Assembly: GCA_019247695.1 (NCBI GenBank)
Contig: JAFBAP010000090.1
Span: forward strand, 1 to 41,731
From: Verrucomicrobiota bacterium
GTDB lineage: Bacteria; Verrucomicrobiota; Verrucomicrobiia; Chthoniobacterales; JAFAMB01
DNA length: 41,731 nt
Direction of reading: 5' to 3'
Shown: piece after piece, positions 26,214 through 33,857 of the stretch
Layout: every line of letters starts with the position of its first letter
How positions within the stretch are numbered: position 1 is the stretch's first letter
Made by a program: the position numbers and the translations under genes
Notes under the pieces: model-generated
Database searches by the model: none
What the model was told of the DNA's origin: nothing
What the model saw: only the letters and a program-made list of their open reading frames with translations

Positions 26214-26522
26214 TTACGACTTGCGCGATACGCCGCTGACTTCTTCGAGGAAATCACTGGCCAGTTGCTTGATCCCTTTCTCCTGTTCCAGGCCACCCAA
26301 AGCTGTTTCCTCGGCGGCCCGCGCCAGACGGTGCGACAGGGCAAAGAAGCTGGGTACCCAGAGCCCAACGAAGATGGCCAGACGCTCGGCGTGATCGCGA
26401 TTCTGGTTGCGTTTGGAAAACCAACTGATGAGCGAGACGGCAATCGAAAGGAAACCGGCGGCAAGCGAGAGGTCCGACAGGAACTTCAGGGTTTCCTTAT
26501 TCAGGGAGAGGTCGTTTTCCAT
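26214..26522 (-). CDS. Small two-helix membrane protein, unknown function
   Basis: A 102-residue protein from the ATG at 26522; an upstream frame to 26606 adds a low-complexity extension and was not chosen. Two hydrophobic segments are visible, LAAGFLSIAVSLISWF and LAIFVGLWVPSFFAL, separated by a charged loop with KRNQNRDHAER. A C-terminal amphipathic tail is rich in Glu and Ala. I do not recognise a family. It lies downstream of the MBL-fold gene on the same strand with a gap of roughly 90 bp and may be co-transcribed. Confidence 0.45.
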   Translation of the reverse strand: MENDLSLNKETLKFLSDLSLAAGFLSIAVSLISWFSKRNQNRDHAERLAIFVGLWVPSFFALSHRLARAAEETALGGLEQEKGIKQLASDFLEEVSGVSRKS

Positions 26523-26615
26523 CGTGTATATCACCGGTTCGACGGCAGCTTCCCGATCGGATTGGGCGAATTCTGGAGGGACACCATCACCTGGGGACCG
26601 TGCCAACGAAGAAAG

Positions 26616-27554
26616 TTACGGTACGGAGAAGCAGTCAAGATCGTTTGCAAAGGCCACGGGGCCCGCAAACTTTTTCCGGATCTCCTCGAGGCTCTGGGCT
26701 TCCTTACCCAAGGTCCGCAGCATCCGGTGCGACAACACGAGCCGCTTGACGTGTGCCGCCTGAGCGATTTGTCCGATCACCGAAGGCGGCATGTGCAATT
26801 GCCGCTCTACCCCGGCAGCCCCTTCCGGAACCGCGTTGTGCGCAACAAGTAAATCCGCCTCTTTAGCCAGGTGCACCAGGTCGGCACCCTCGCCATTCGT
26901 GTCGCCGCTAAACACGATGGCCTTGCCGCCAATCTCAACGCGCCACGTCAAGGACGGTACAGGCCCATGGATGACCCGATCGGCGTACACTGAAAGGCGT
27001 TCGCCACGAAACACCACCGCGGCGGGGTCCCCGGCCACGTCGTGAGGCTGCAATCCATAGCTGCCGTCTCCTTGAGGGAGCAACAGCTCGCTCAAGTACC
27101 GATAAACCCCGGTCCGGTATTGAAAGAACGCGCGCACAAAACCTACCGTCGATGGAAACTCGCTGTTGCCCCCGGGGCCGTAGACGGGCAGGGGCCGGTC
27201 GCGCCCCTCAAACCATGACGAGAAGATCAGGGCGGGAAAATCGGCAGAATGATCCACGTGGAAGTGCGTGAACAAGATCACGTCGAGCTGGGACATTCTC
27301 GCGCCACTCTCATCGAATCGAAGCGCGCTGCCGCCGCCCGCATCCACTAACACCCGGGCCTGTCCGTCCTGCCACACCAGGTAGCTGCTGGACGCCCGCT
27401 TGTCTTCTAACTCCGGACCTCCGGATCCGAGCGCTTGAACGGCCACGCCCTGGCCGCCGCAAGCTTGCGCATCCCCCGATGGAACCCCTGGCCAATTGAG
27501 GCAAATGGTCACTAAACCGAGCAGCGGGATAATCGGGAAAACGCTTCGATGCAT
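26616..27554 (-). CDS. Exported metallo-beta-lactamase-fold hydrolase
   Basis: A 312-residue MBL-fold protein with an N-terminal hydrophobic signal-like segment (about residues 5-20), suggesting export to the periplasm. The metal-binding motif THFHVDH (H97, H99, D101, H102) is intact. Later conserved segments include VFSGDTN and VLSHRM, compatible with a binuclear-zinc site of the RNase Z/arylsulfatase-like branch. The substrate is unknown. A strong ribosome-binding site (AAGGAGTG) precedes the ATG at 27554. It is divergent from the gene at 28160. Confidence 0.85.
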   Translation of the reverse strand: MHRSVFPIIPLLGLVTICLNWPGVPSGDAQACGGQGVAVQALGSGGPELEDKRASSSYLVWQDGQARVLVDAGGGSALRFDESGARMSQLDVILFTHFHVDHSADFPALIFSSWFEGRDRPLPVYGPGGNSEFPSTVGFVRAFFQYRTGVYRYLSELLLPQGDGSYGLQPHDVAGDPAAVVFRGERLSVYADRVIHGPVPSLTWRVEIGGKAIVFSGDTNGEGADLVHLAKEADLLVAHNAVPEGAAGVERQLHMPPSVIGQIAQAAHVKRLVLSHRMLRTLGKEAQSLEEIRKKFAGPVAFANDLDCFSVP

Positions 27555-28159
27555 TTATCGTTCACTCCTTTTTGATTACTCGCGCTAAATGGCTGTTATG
27601 CAAACCCGTCAGACCAAGCAATTGGCGTCTGAAGCAGGCGGCAATCCGAACAGAAACCTGAATCAAAGCCGGCAGCGACACCGTTCGCGAACTCCCCAGG
27701 GGCTCGCATCCGAAAGCGGAGTACCTGCTGAACCGGTACCACCCGACGATGCGGCTGACCACGATGGTTTACTGCAGCTCTGAACCCAAGTGCTGAATGA
27801 AACCTGGCGCGGTACCCTGTCGCGCTGGTACCCCGCTATGGAGGTAATCCCCGAGACCCAGGCCGCATAGCTTCCGACGTTTCTGATCTCGTTGCCAACG
27901 GTGTGAGTGGTCCCATCCATCCGATCATCCTGCAGGCGTTAGCCATTAACCAAGGGGAAGCTGATTGCAGGCGATCCGCTGCGCAAAAACCGGGCATTAT
28001 CACTCTAACGTATTATGGTTTTCTATTCCACTTTCGCCGAAGAAACTGGTCTCCACCCAAGCCATCAAGGAACGAAATGTTCCGTGTGTAGGGGGCTTCA
28101 AATCCTTCCAAGGTGCGCCCCATCGCTTGGAGCTCTATACACTAACGTAAAGGAAGCAA
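27555..28159. other. Intergenic region at the start of the accessory segment
   Basis: About 600 bp without a convincing gene; short frames here lack recognisable domains or ribosome-binding sites. The left part is GC-rich like the flanks, and the right part (from about 28000) becomes AT-richer like the following gene. AAAGGAAG at about 28149 is the ribosome-binding site for the gene at 28160. Promoters for the two divergent genes should lie here but are not identifiable by eye. Confidence 0.5.
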
Positions 28160-29524
28160 ATGGCCAAATCCATCGAGTACAGCGAATCGATCCCTGAACA
28201 GACTAGCAAACATCTCGTCGTGAGAGGCCATGGCGTTTACTTCTGTTTTGACGTTGACCAGTCCACGCCGGTGAAGGAGCACACGGATTTTCTGGACTCG
28301 ACCCTGGTGCCCTTCATCATCAGGGCCGTAAAGAGACTTGGTCCTGGAACTTACAACCTGATTATGCACGGGTCAGCCAGTGCAACGGGCCAATCGACGC
28401 ACAATTTCGACCTTGGGTCACGAAGGGCAACCAACATCTTTAACGAGATTGACAAACGGTTTGACCAAAAGAAGAAAACGGATTCATCTCTTTCGATTTT
28501 TCAGTTGGAACCGATGATTATCGACCACGGGGATGAGGAGTCGGAAAAAGACCCATTACTCTCGGGAGCACGCAAAAAGGGACCAAAACAAGTCGAGCAC
28601 GTACAAGCAATTTACAGGTCTGCGATATACTTTACCAGAGCGAAACAAAAAAAGTCGTCTACATTTTCTATTAGAGAGATCTATTTTTTCAAATTCAAGA
28701 AAATAGAAGAACCCCTTCCACAAGTTCTTAAGCAGATTTCTGACTTTCTGGACAAACCAGTTCCGCATTTCATCTTTGGCCAGCTAAAGGACAGACTGCT
28801 GAAACCTGTTAAAGAGGCATTTGGCGAGCTTAGTTTTTTGGCGGGTCACATGGTGTCGTACCTTGTCCCGAGTACGGCGGACTATTGCTTTGAAATAAAG
28901 GATAGCCTGAAGGAGCATGCTCTCTATCGCTTCAACGGGATAAAAAATGAGGACAAATACGAACTCCTCGACCTGATTGGGATGATCACGAAGATTCGCG
29001 GTGTTAGTGATGCATTAAAAAGTGCGGCTAAAAAGGCGGGCCTGGCGAAGAAACTATTTTCTATCTCAGAAACGATTTCCAAGGTCACTGACGAGCTTGT
29101 CGGCCATGCATATCCAATCTTGGAGAAGCGCTTCGGCCGAGAGATTGCGAACCAGATTAGGGATGCATTCCTAACGGTACGCGAAGGTGCACGCAAGTTG
29201 TTTACGGCCATCTCGGTTCCAGGTTCAGAATTTACGCCGTTCCGTTTTCATGACGGTGGGTCAGACCACGCCCTCGCCGGGCTCGCAGGCCCGGCAAGGC
29301 GAATTGCCGTCGACGCGGGGTACCATTCGTCAGTCGAGATTTACTTCGGCGGCTCTGCCTCGCCGCGATCGACCGAATGGATGGCCTATGCGCACATTGT
29401 GACCGGCTTTCAGATCAGAAATGCGTTTTTTGCAATGGGTCGGGCCGACGGCTCCTTTATCTTGCTCAAATCCGGTTATCTTACTGATATTGCACCGGGG
29501 TTATATGATCCGGTCACAGGTTGA
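28160..29524 (+). CDS. Orphan protein with an OmpA-like domain, AT-rich, no signal peptide
   Basis: A 454-residue protein with a good ribosome-binding site. Residues about 45-100 resemble the OmpA C-terminal peptidoglycan-binding fold: a beta-strand, then IMHGSASATGQSTHNFDLGSRRA, comparable with the GH(A/T)Sx2Gx4N..LSxRRA pattern. Unlike OmpA proteins it has no signal peptide, lipobox or membrane helix at the N-terminus. A long helical, Lys-rich middle follows. The C-terminal portion (about 355-454) is again GC-richer in composition. Base composition is clearly more AT-rich than neighbouring genes, suggesting recent acquisition. Its function is unknown. Cell-wall or effector/toxin-like roles are possible but not shown. 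Confidence 0.6.
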   Translation: MAKSIEYSESIPEQTSKHLVVRGHGVYFCFDVDQSTPVKEHTDFLDSTLVPFIIRAVKRLGPGTYNLIMHGSASATGQSTHNFDLGSRRATNIFNEIDKRFDQKKKTDSSLSIFQLEPMIIDHGDEESEKDPLLSGARKKGPKQVEHVQAIYRSAIYFTRAKQKKSSTFSIREIYFFKFKKIEEPLPQVLKQISDFLDKPVPHFIFGQLKDRLLKPVKEAFGELSFLAGHMVSYLVPSTADYCFEIKDSLKEHALYRFNGIKNEDKYELLDLIGMITKIRGVSDALKSAAKKAGLAKKLFSISETISKVTDELVGHAYPILEKRFGREIANQIRDAFLTVREGARKLFTAISVPGSEFTPFRFHDGGSDHALAGLAGPARRIAVDAGYHSSVEIYFGGSASPRSTEWMAYAHIVTGFQIRNAFFAMGRADGSFILLKSGYLTDIAPGLYDPVTG

Positions 29525-29869
29525 GCGTGGTACGATCTATCCGTTCATTTAAATTGAACCGATCGTCAGCGGGGCAAGCATGGACCTTTCAGGGGAGGTT
29601 GTGCCGCCCTGGCGCCGCGATATTACGCGTTCACCCCAAGCAGCGGTCCACGCGGCGACCGACGAACGCAAGCCTGGACCGGATCGAGCGATTCTTGAGC
29701 GACCGTTAAGGACTCTTGCTGCCCCGCCTCGGCTGCCGTTTTCGCCTGCCGGCAAGTCCAAGCCTGGGCAAACTCTTTGTCAGGGCACTGATTTTATCGG
29801 TCCGAGGGGCGCCCTCGGCGCGCTTTTCCAGGCAAGAGTTCGGCGTGCCGGATAGCCACGGCTTTGATA
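29525..29869. other. Intergenic gap between the OmpA-like gene and the fic remnant
   Basis: About 345 bp separates these convergent genes. A short plus-strand frame here (29580-29855) has no recognisable domain or ribosome-binding site and is not called. The only notable structure is the hairpin at 29802-29818, annotated separately. Confidence 0.5.
29802..29818 (+). terminator. Candidate terminator hairpin downstream of the OmpA-like gene
   Basis: CCGAGGG-GCG-CCCTCGG forms a perfect 7-bp stem with a 3-base loop, followed shortly by CGCGCTTTTCC. It is about 280 bp after the stop of the OmpA-like gene and 50 bp from the end of the fic remnant. Termination is plausible but the T-run is short. 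Confidence 0.3.
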
Positions 29870-30688
29870 TTACACATTCGGCCTTTTCTGGGTGGGAAGA
29901 AAGGCCAAAATGATTTCTTTGCGGGCACGGACACCCTTATGGCTTCTCTCCAGCAATTCCATCTTCTCCAAAGCGTCCAGGTCTCGCTGCAGAGTTCGCA
30001 AGGTGCTTTGAGCATAGTTCTTGGCAAGCCGTGGCGTCAATTCCATCACCTTGACGGGAACAAAATGCTGGTCAGGTAAGTCAAGCAACAGATCTCTTTG
30101 ACGCTTGGAAGTTTTGCCCGTCTTCTCTCGGAAGGTCTCGTACACGAAATTGCGCCATGCGACGTCCCATTGTTGAAAACGGATACGGCTTAGTTGCTCC
30201 TTTAGGCCGCCGACCAATCCGCGAACCGCATAATGAACGAATGGCAAGATATGTTTCCGCCTGAAGCGCTGGCATTTCTGAGTTGCCGATAATATTCGGT
30301 GCGCGTTTGATTGTAATGGTTGCTCAGTAAGTGAGCCGCCGGCGACGGGATGCCGGCATGCAGGAGTAAGTAAAATTCGACCAGTCTCGAGGTGCGCCCA
30401 TTGCCATCATCGAAAGGGTGAATCCACGCTAGATATAGGTGAGCCACAACGGTTTTGACGATGGCGTAAACTGTCTCCAGCCCCTTCAGAGGCGAGAAAT
30501 CGCTGCTGGAAAACCATTCGCACAGTCGATCAACCAGCAGAGGGCAATCGTCGGGCGGGGCACCCCGGTATACGTTTCCCACCACGACCGAGCCGGTTCT
30601 AAACGCGCCCGGGATGATGCCGGTTCCCTCATGACTTCGCCCGTTTAGGGCAAGTCTTCGTTCGTAAGCGCCTCGTGCTGAGGGTATT
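29870..30688 (-). pseudogene. Broken Fic-family (AMPylase-type) gene
   Basis: Two overlapping reading frames together spell a Fic protein. The upstream frame contains the catalytic motif HPFDDGNGRTSR (30385-30420), which in intact Fic proteins transfers AMP to target hydroxyls. Its first part (LNGRSHEGTGIIPGAFRTG) continues without an in-frame start back to the 3' end of the tRNA gene, so the N-terminus is missing. Near 30247 the frame shifts: ASASGGN continues as LPFVHYAVRGLVGGLKEQ in another frame, with a 2-base gain or 1-base loss. The C-terminal part (PRLAKNYAQSTLRTLQRDL) looks like a winged-helix domain. An assembly or sequencing error could explain the shift, but not the missing 5' end. 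Confidence 0.8.
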
Positions 30689-30760
30689 TGTCCCCGCCGG
30701 GAATCGAACCCGGATTTAAGGTTTAGGAAACCTCCGTTCTATCCGTTGAACTACGAGGAC
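30689..30760 (-). tRNA. tRNA-Arg (anticodon CCU)
   Basis: The 72-nt cloverleaf folds fully on the minus strand: acceptor GTCCTCG/CGGGGAC with discriminator A, D-stem GTTC/GAAC, anticodon stem GAGGT/ACCTT with loop TTCCTAA (anticodon CCT), a 4-base variable loop and T-arm CCGGG-TTCGATT-CCCGG. CCA is not encoded. A 5'-truncated fic gene begins at its 3' end, the usual attachment side for integrative elements. Confidence 0.95.
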
Positions 30761-31102
30761 GGTTGCGTGATGAACGCCCGAAGAGGGAAAGGGGGGTCTC
30801 AGGTGCTGCTTTTACCAGGCGCTAAGAATTCAGCCTTTCCTCCTCAGCCGCGTTCACAGGCGTTCAGGTAACGCGAAAATCCGTATTCCGCAATGCTTTA
30901 GAAGGGTGGGTGTTGGCTGCGGCAAGGGATGAGGGCCCGGGTAACCGTCCCCAGCAGGCCCCAGCGGCCGGCCCGATCTCTTGACCTCAGCCAATCGCAC
31001 CAGCGCCGGGGACAACTCAGACGCACAAATCCCGAGAAACCGGCCGCAGTCCCCCGGGAGCGATTCAGGGGGGGTGCTTTTAAGTTGTTCTTTTTTCCCC
31101 TT
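30761..31102. other. Intergenic stretch without a recognised gene
   Basis: Between the tRNA gene and the promoter of the PEP-CTERM gene. I see only weak open frames and no clear RNA gene or repeat. The tRNA promoter should lie just right of 30760 on the minus strand, but its boxes are not obvious. Confidence 0.4.
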
Positions 31103-31129
31103 TTGTATATTTTTAGCAGAAAATATAGT
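31103..31129 (+). promoter_or_regulatory. Possible promoter of the PEP-CTERM gene
   Basis: An AT-rich tract (about 31080-31140) in otherwise GC-rich sequence contains TTGTAT (31103-31108) and TATAGT (31124-31129) with a 15-base spacer, about 85 bp before the start codon. The spacing is a little short of optimal, so the boxes are tentative. Confidence 0.3.
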
Positions 31130-31212
31130 AATTTAAACGAGCAAGCGCGAAATTTTATCGCCGAATCAGAAGCGGCTCGCCATTCTCGGGCGAGTTATTG
31201 CAGATTCTTTTT

Positions 31213-32019
31213 ATGCAACGCTTCGCCTCACTTTCACGCAGCACGCTTCTGATTGTGTCGGTGCTGGCTACCTCATTGCTGTTCAGCGGCAAAACGCACG
31301 CACAATTAGTCAATGGTGACCTCGCCGGTCCCGGTTTGCCGCCCGGAGTAAACGCAGAGGGGATCATTCCCGCCGGTCAAACCTCGAGCACCTTGCTGAC
31401 AGGCTGGACCGCAAGTAAAAGCGAGAACGCCGACTCAAACGTTTATTACTACACAACGAATCCGGACGCCCAAAACGGTGCCTTCTTCTTCCTGAACAAT
31501 CCCCCGCCCGGTTTTAATTACGCCGTACAGCTCGACAGCACCACGGGCAACGGCACGCAAGAACACTTTACGCAAGGCGCCTCGCTCAGCCAGGCACTGT
31601 TTCTGGCTCCGGGTACTTACACGTTAAGCTTTTATATCTCGACGGAAGTTGGCGTCGACCGGGGAGTAGACAAAGGCGGTACGTCCGGCGTTCTGGTAAG
31701 CCTGAATGGTTCCGGGATCACCAGCGGCAGCTTGACCAACGCAACGTTCCTCACCACGAGTCCGGTCCCGGCAACGCGCGCCACCGCCCCGTGGACCTCG
31801 GAAACGGCTAATTTCACCGTTGGCACCGGCAGCACCGTGACGCTCACGTTCCAGGATGATCCGAACCCGTTACTGGGCAATAACGTGCGTAGCTCTAACA
31901 TCGGCCTGGGGGGTATTTCGATCGCCGCAATCCCCGAACCGGCTCCGTTGACCCTGATCGGCGTCGGGTTGGTCTCGCTCGTCGGATTCCAGAACCTGCT
32001 GAAGCGGCGTCGCGCCTGA
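31213..32019 (+). CDS. PEP-CTERM sorting-domain exported protein
   Basis: A 268-residue protein with a signal peptide (about residues 1-31, ending SGKTHAQ) and a C-terminal PEP-CTERM tail beginning IPEPAPLTLIG, a hydrophobic helix, and KRRRA. Such tails are recognised by exosortase for attachment or export with exopolysaccharide. The body (NGDLAGPG, LTGWTAS, YAVQLDS, FLAPGTYTLSFY) is beta-rich and resembles the jelly-roll/galactose-binding anchors common in such proteins. Start is the ATG at 31213; a TTG at 31198 is less likely. It is a single-gene unit with its own terminator. Exosortase is not in the window. Confidence 0.88.
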   Translation: MQRFASLSRSTLLIVSVLATSLLFSGKTHAQLVNGDLAGPGLPPGVNAEGIIPAGQTSSTLLTGWTASKSENADSNVYYYTTNPDAQNGAFFFLNNPPPGFNYAVQLDSTTGNGTQEHFTQGASLSQALFLAPGTYTLSFYISTEVGVDRGVDKGGTSGVLVSLNGSGITSGSLTNATFLTTSPVPATRATAPWTSETANFTVGTGSTVTLTFQDDPNPLLGNNVRSSNIGLGGISIAAIPEPAPLTLIGVGLVSLVGFQNLLKRRRA

Positions 32020-32086
32020 CGCGAACCGGGGAGGGCCGGTCACCGGTCACCGGTTTTTCGGTTCGATTTACGCTGCTCTGTTTCTG

Positions 32087-32122
32087 CGCGCCTCCCGTCG
32101 AGGGAGGCGCGTTTCTTTTGTC
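32087..32122 (+). terminator. Rho-independent terminator after the PEP-CTERM gene
   Basis: CGCGCCTCCC (32087-32096) and GGGAGGCGCG (32102-32111) form a perfect 10-bp stem with a 5-base loop, followed by TTTCTTTTGT. It is a strong intrinsic terminator for the plus strand. The stem also lies 10-20 bp beyond the convergent kdgK gene, where it lacks a T-run. Confidence 0.9.
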
Positions 32123-32130
32123 TACGGGGC

Positions 32131-33081
32131 TCAGCGCCCCGGCTCGGTTTGCCCGGCCAAAAAGGTCTCCAGTTCGGCCCGGGTGGGCAGGCCGGCGTAG
32201 TCACCTTGGCAAGCGACGCAAAATGCGCCCAGAGCGGCGCCACGGCGAACGGCATCCGGGAAATCGACCTTATCGAGCAACCCGGATATGACCCCGGCGC
32301 AAAAGGCGTCGCCGGCTCCGACCGGGTCAACCTCGGGCACGGCAAACGGCGGCACCGTGCCTCTCCGCGGGCCATCCGCGAATCGGGCGCCCTCGCCGCC
32401 GAGTTTGATCGCCACCTGGGTGGGCCCCAATTCGAGCAGGCGCTCCCGTGCACGATCGAGGTCGTTCGTTTCCGCCAGCAGTTCAGCCTCTACCTGGCTT
32501 GGCAGCAAAACGTCAGCCCGCCGGGCCAGTTCCAGCAGGACCGGGCGCGCCTCCTTGGCGCCCCAAAGCCGGAACCGCATATTCGGATCGAAAACGATTT
32601 TGGCGCCTGTCGCTCGAAACTGGTCGACCACGGCCAAGGTCAATTCACGATTCGAAGGGCTGATGGCAGGAGTGATCCCGGTCACGAAAAGGTAACGGGC
32701 CGCCAAGCCCGCGAATTGTTCCGGCCGCAGCGCCGTGGCGGCCGAGTTTTTCCGGTAATAGAACACTTTGGTTGCATTGCCCGGACGCACTTCCTTGAAC
32801 ATGAGTCCGGTTGGCGCCACAGGATCTCGCTGCACCCGGTTGACGTCGATGCCCTCGCCACGGATCACCTTGAGTACCCGGCTGCCGAACGGGTCCGCAC
32901 CGAGCCGGCTGACCCAGCTCACCCGGTGTCCCAGCCGGGCCAAACCGATGGCGGCGTTGGATTCCGCCCCCCCGACCGACAGATGGAGGCTTGCGGCCAT
33001 TTCAAGGTTAGGCAGATCGAGAGGAGAAAGCAGGAGCATCGCCTCTCCAAAAGTGACAACGTCAAAAGCGGAATCGTTCAT
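32131..33081 (-). CDS. kdgK: 2-keto-3-deoxygluconate kinase (PfkB family)
   Basis: Cytoplasmic PfkB/ribokinase-fold sugar kinase of 316 residues. The N-terminal GG signature is GGAESNAAIGLARLG (residues about 37-51), and the C-terminal signature DPVGAGDAFCAG carries the catalytic base D258. Segments VFYYRKNSAATALRP and ISPSNRELTL are of the type found in KDG kinases, which phosphorylate 2-keto-3-deoxygluconate to KDPG. It overlaps the aldolase gene by 4 bp, which supports this substrate: together they take KDG to pyruvate and glyceraldehyde 3-phosphate. A related sugar kinase function cannot be excluded. Confidence 0.88.
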   Translation of the reverse strand: MNDSAFDVVTFGEAMLLLSPLDLPNLEMAASLHLSVGGAESNAAIGLARLGHRVSWVSRLGADPFGSRVLKVIRGEGIDVNRVQRDPVAPTGLMFKEVRPGNATKVFYYRKNSAATALRPEQFAGLAARYLFVTGITPAISPSNRELTLAVVDQFRATGAKIVFDPNMRFRLWGAKEARPVLLELARRADVLLPSQVEAELLAETNDLDRARERLLELGPTQVAIKLGGEGARFADGPRRGTVPPFAVPEVDPVGAGDAFCAGVISGLLDKVDFPDAVRRGAALGAFCVACQGDYAGLPTRAELETFLAGQTEPGR

Positions 33082-33701
33082 GAACGCGCCTTGCGTGCAG
33101 CCTCAAGCAGGCGGTCGGCAGCCGCAGCACACGCCGCAAAGTCCTCACGGCGTTTCGGGATCAACGCCCCACCGACGCCGACGGCCTGCGCCCCTGCGGC
33201 AAAGAACTCCGGCGCGTTGTCGAGGGTGACCCCGCCCGTGGCCACCAGCCGGGCCGAAGCCAGGGGAGCCAAAATCTCACGGAAATATTTCGGGCCTAAA
33301 CTACCGGCCGGAAATACTTTGATGTAATCCGCACCGGCGGCCATCGCATTGTAGATTTCCGTCGGGGTCATCGCGCCCGTAAATATCGGAATTCCATGGG
33401 CACGGCTGATCGCGATCACGTCCGGGTGGAAGTTGGGGGTGACCAGAAAATCCGCTCCCGCCGCCAATGCCTCTTCCGCCAGCGACGGATGCGTTACGGT
33501 ACCGGCGCCGAACATGGCGCCCTCCGGACGCTTGACGTTTCGAATGACGCCGGCGGCGCCGGCCGAGTCCATCGTCATCTCAATCAGGCGGATGCCCCGG
33601 CCGAAAAGCATTTCCACGCAGGCATGGATGTCGATCTGCGGCCGGCGCAGGATCGCAATCACGGGTGCCGCATGGAGGGCTTCCGCAAGTTGATGCTTCA
33701 T
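33078..33701 (-). CDS. kdgA: KDPG/KHG aldolase (Eda/KdgA)
   Basis: Class I aldolase of 207 residues that cleaves 2-keto-3-deoxy-6-phosphogluconate. The Schiff-base Lys is K128 (DYIKVFPAG), the acid/base Glu is E41 (LIEMTM), and the phosphate-binding loop GAGTV (about 65-69) and LVTPNFHPDV are present. The gene precedes kdgK with a 4-bp overlap, forming a short KDG-degradation operon. The sugar-binding protein gene upstream on the same strand may belong to the same pathway. Confidence 0.93.
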   Translation of the reverse strand: MKHQLAEALHAAPVIAILRRPQIDIHACVEMLFGRGIRLIEMTMDSAGAAGVIRNVKRPEGAMFGAGTVTHPSLAEEALAAGADFLVTPNFHPDVIAISRAHGIPIFTGAMTPTEIYNAMAAGADYIKVFPAGSLGPKYFREILAPLASARLVATGGVTLDNAPEFFAAGAQAVGVGGALIPKRREDFAACAAAADRLLEAARKARS

Positions 33702-33828
33702 AAATGCGCGGTTAAAAGCCGCATAACCGGCGTCTGTTCGGTCGACGTAGCTCGGCCGGGGCCGTCGAGGGGCTTTCCTTCATCGGTTATCTAATAACGA
33801 ACATCGGGCAAATAGTCACACCAAAGTC

Positions 33829-33852
33829 GGCCCGGCAAAATCGATCCGGGCC
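33829..33852 (-). terminator. Hairpin downstream of the sugar-binding protein gene
   Basis: GGCCCGG (33829-33835) and CCGGGCC (33846-33852) form a perfect 7-bp stem directly after the stop codon of the binding-protein gene. In the minus direction it is followed by GACTTTGG, a poor T-run, so it may end or attenuate transcription before kdgA. Confidence 0.4.
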
Positions 33853-33857
33853 GCGCC

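Noticed and set aside
30600-30760. Direct repeat of the tRNA 3' end as a second attachment site
   Set aside because: I looked for another copy of CGGGTTCGATTCCCGG in the window and did not see one; the other island end, if any, is outside or lost.
32149-33327. 392-codon plus-strand open frame opposite kdgK/kdgA
   Set aside because: Antisense shadow; the minus-strand genes have full active-site motifs.
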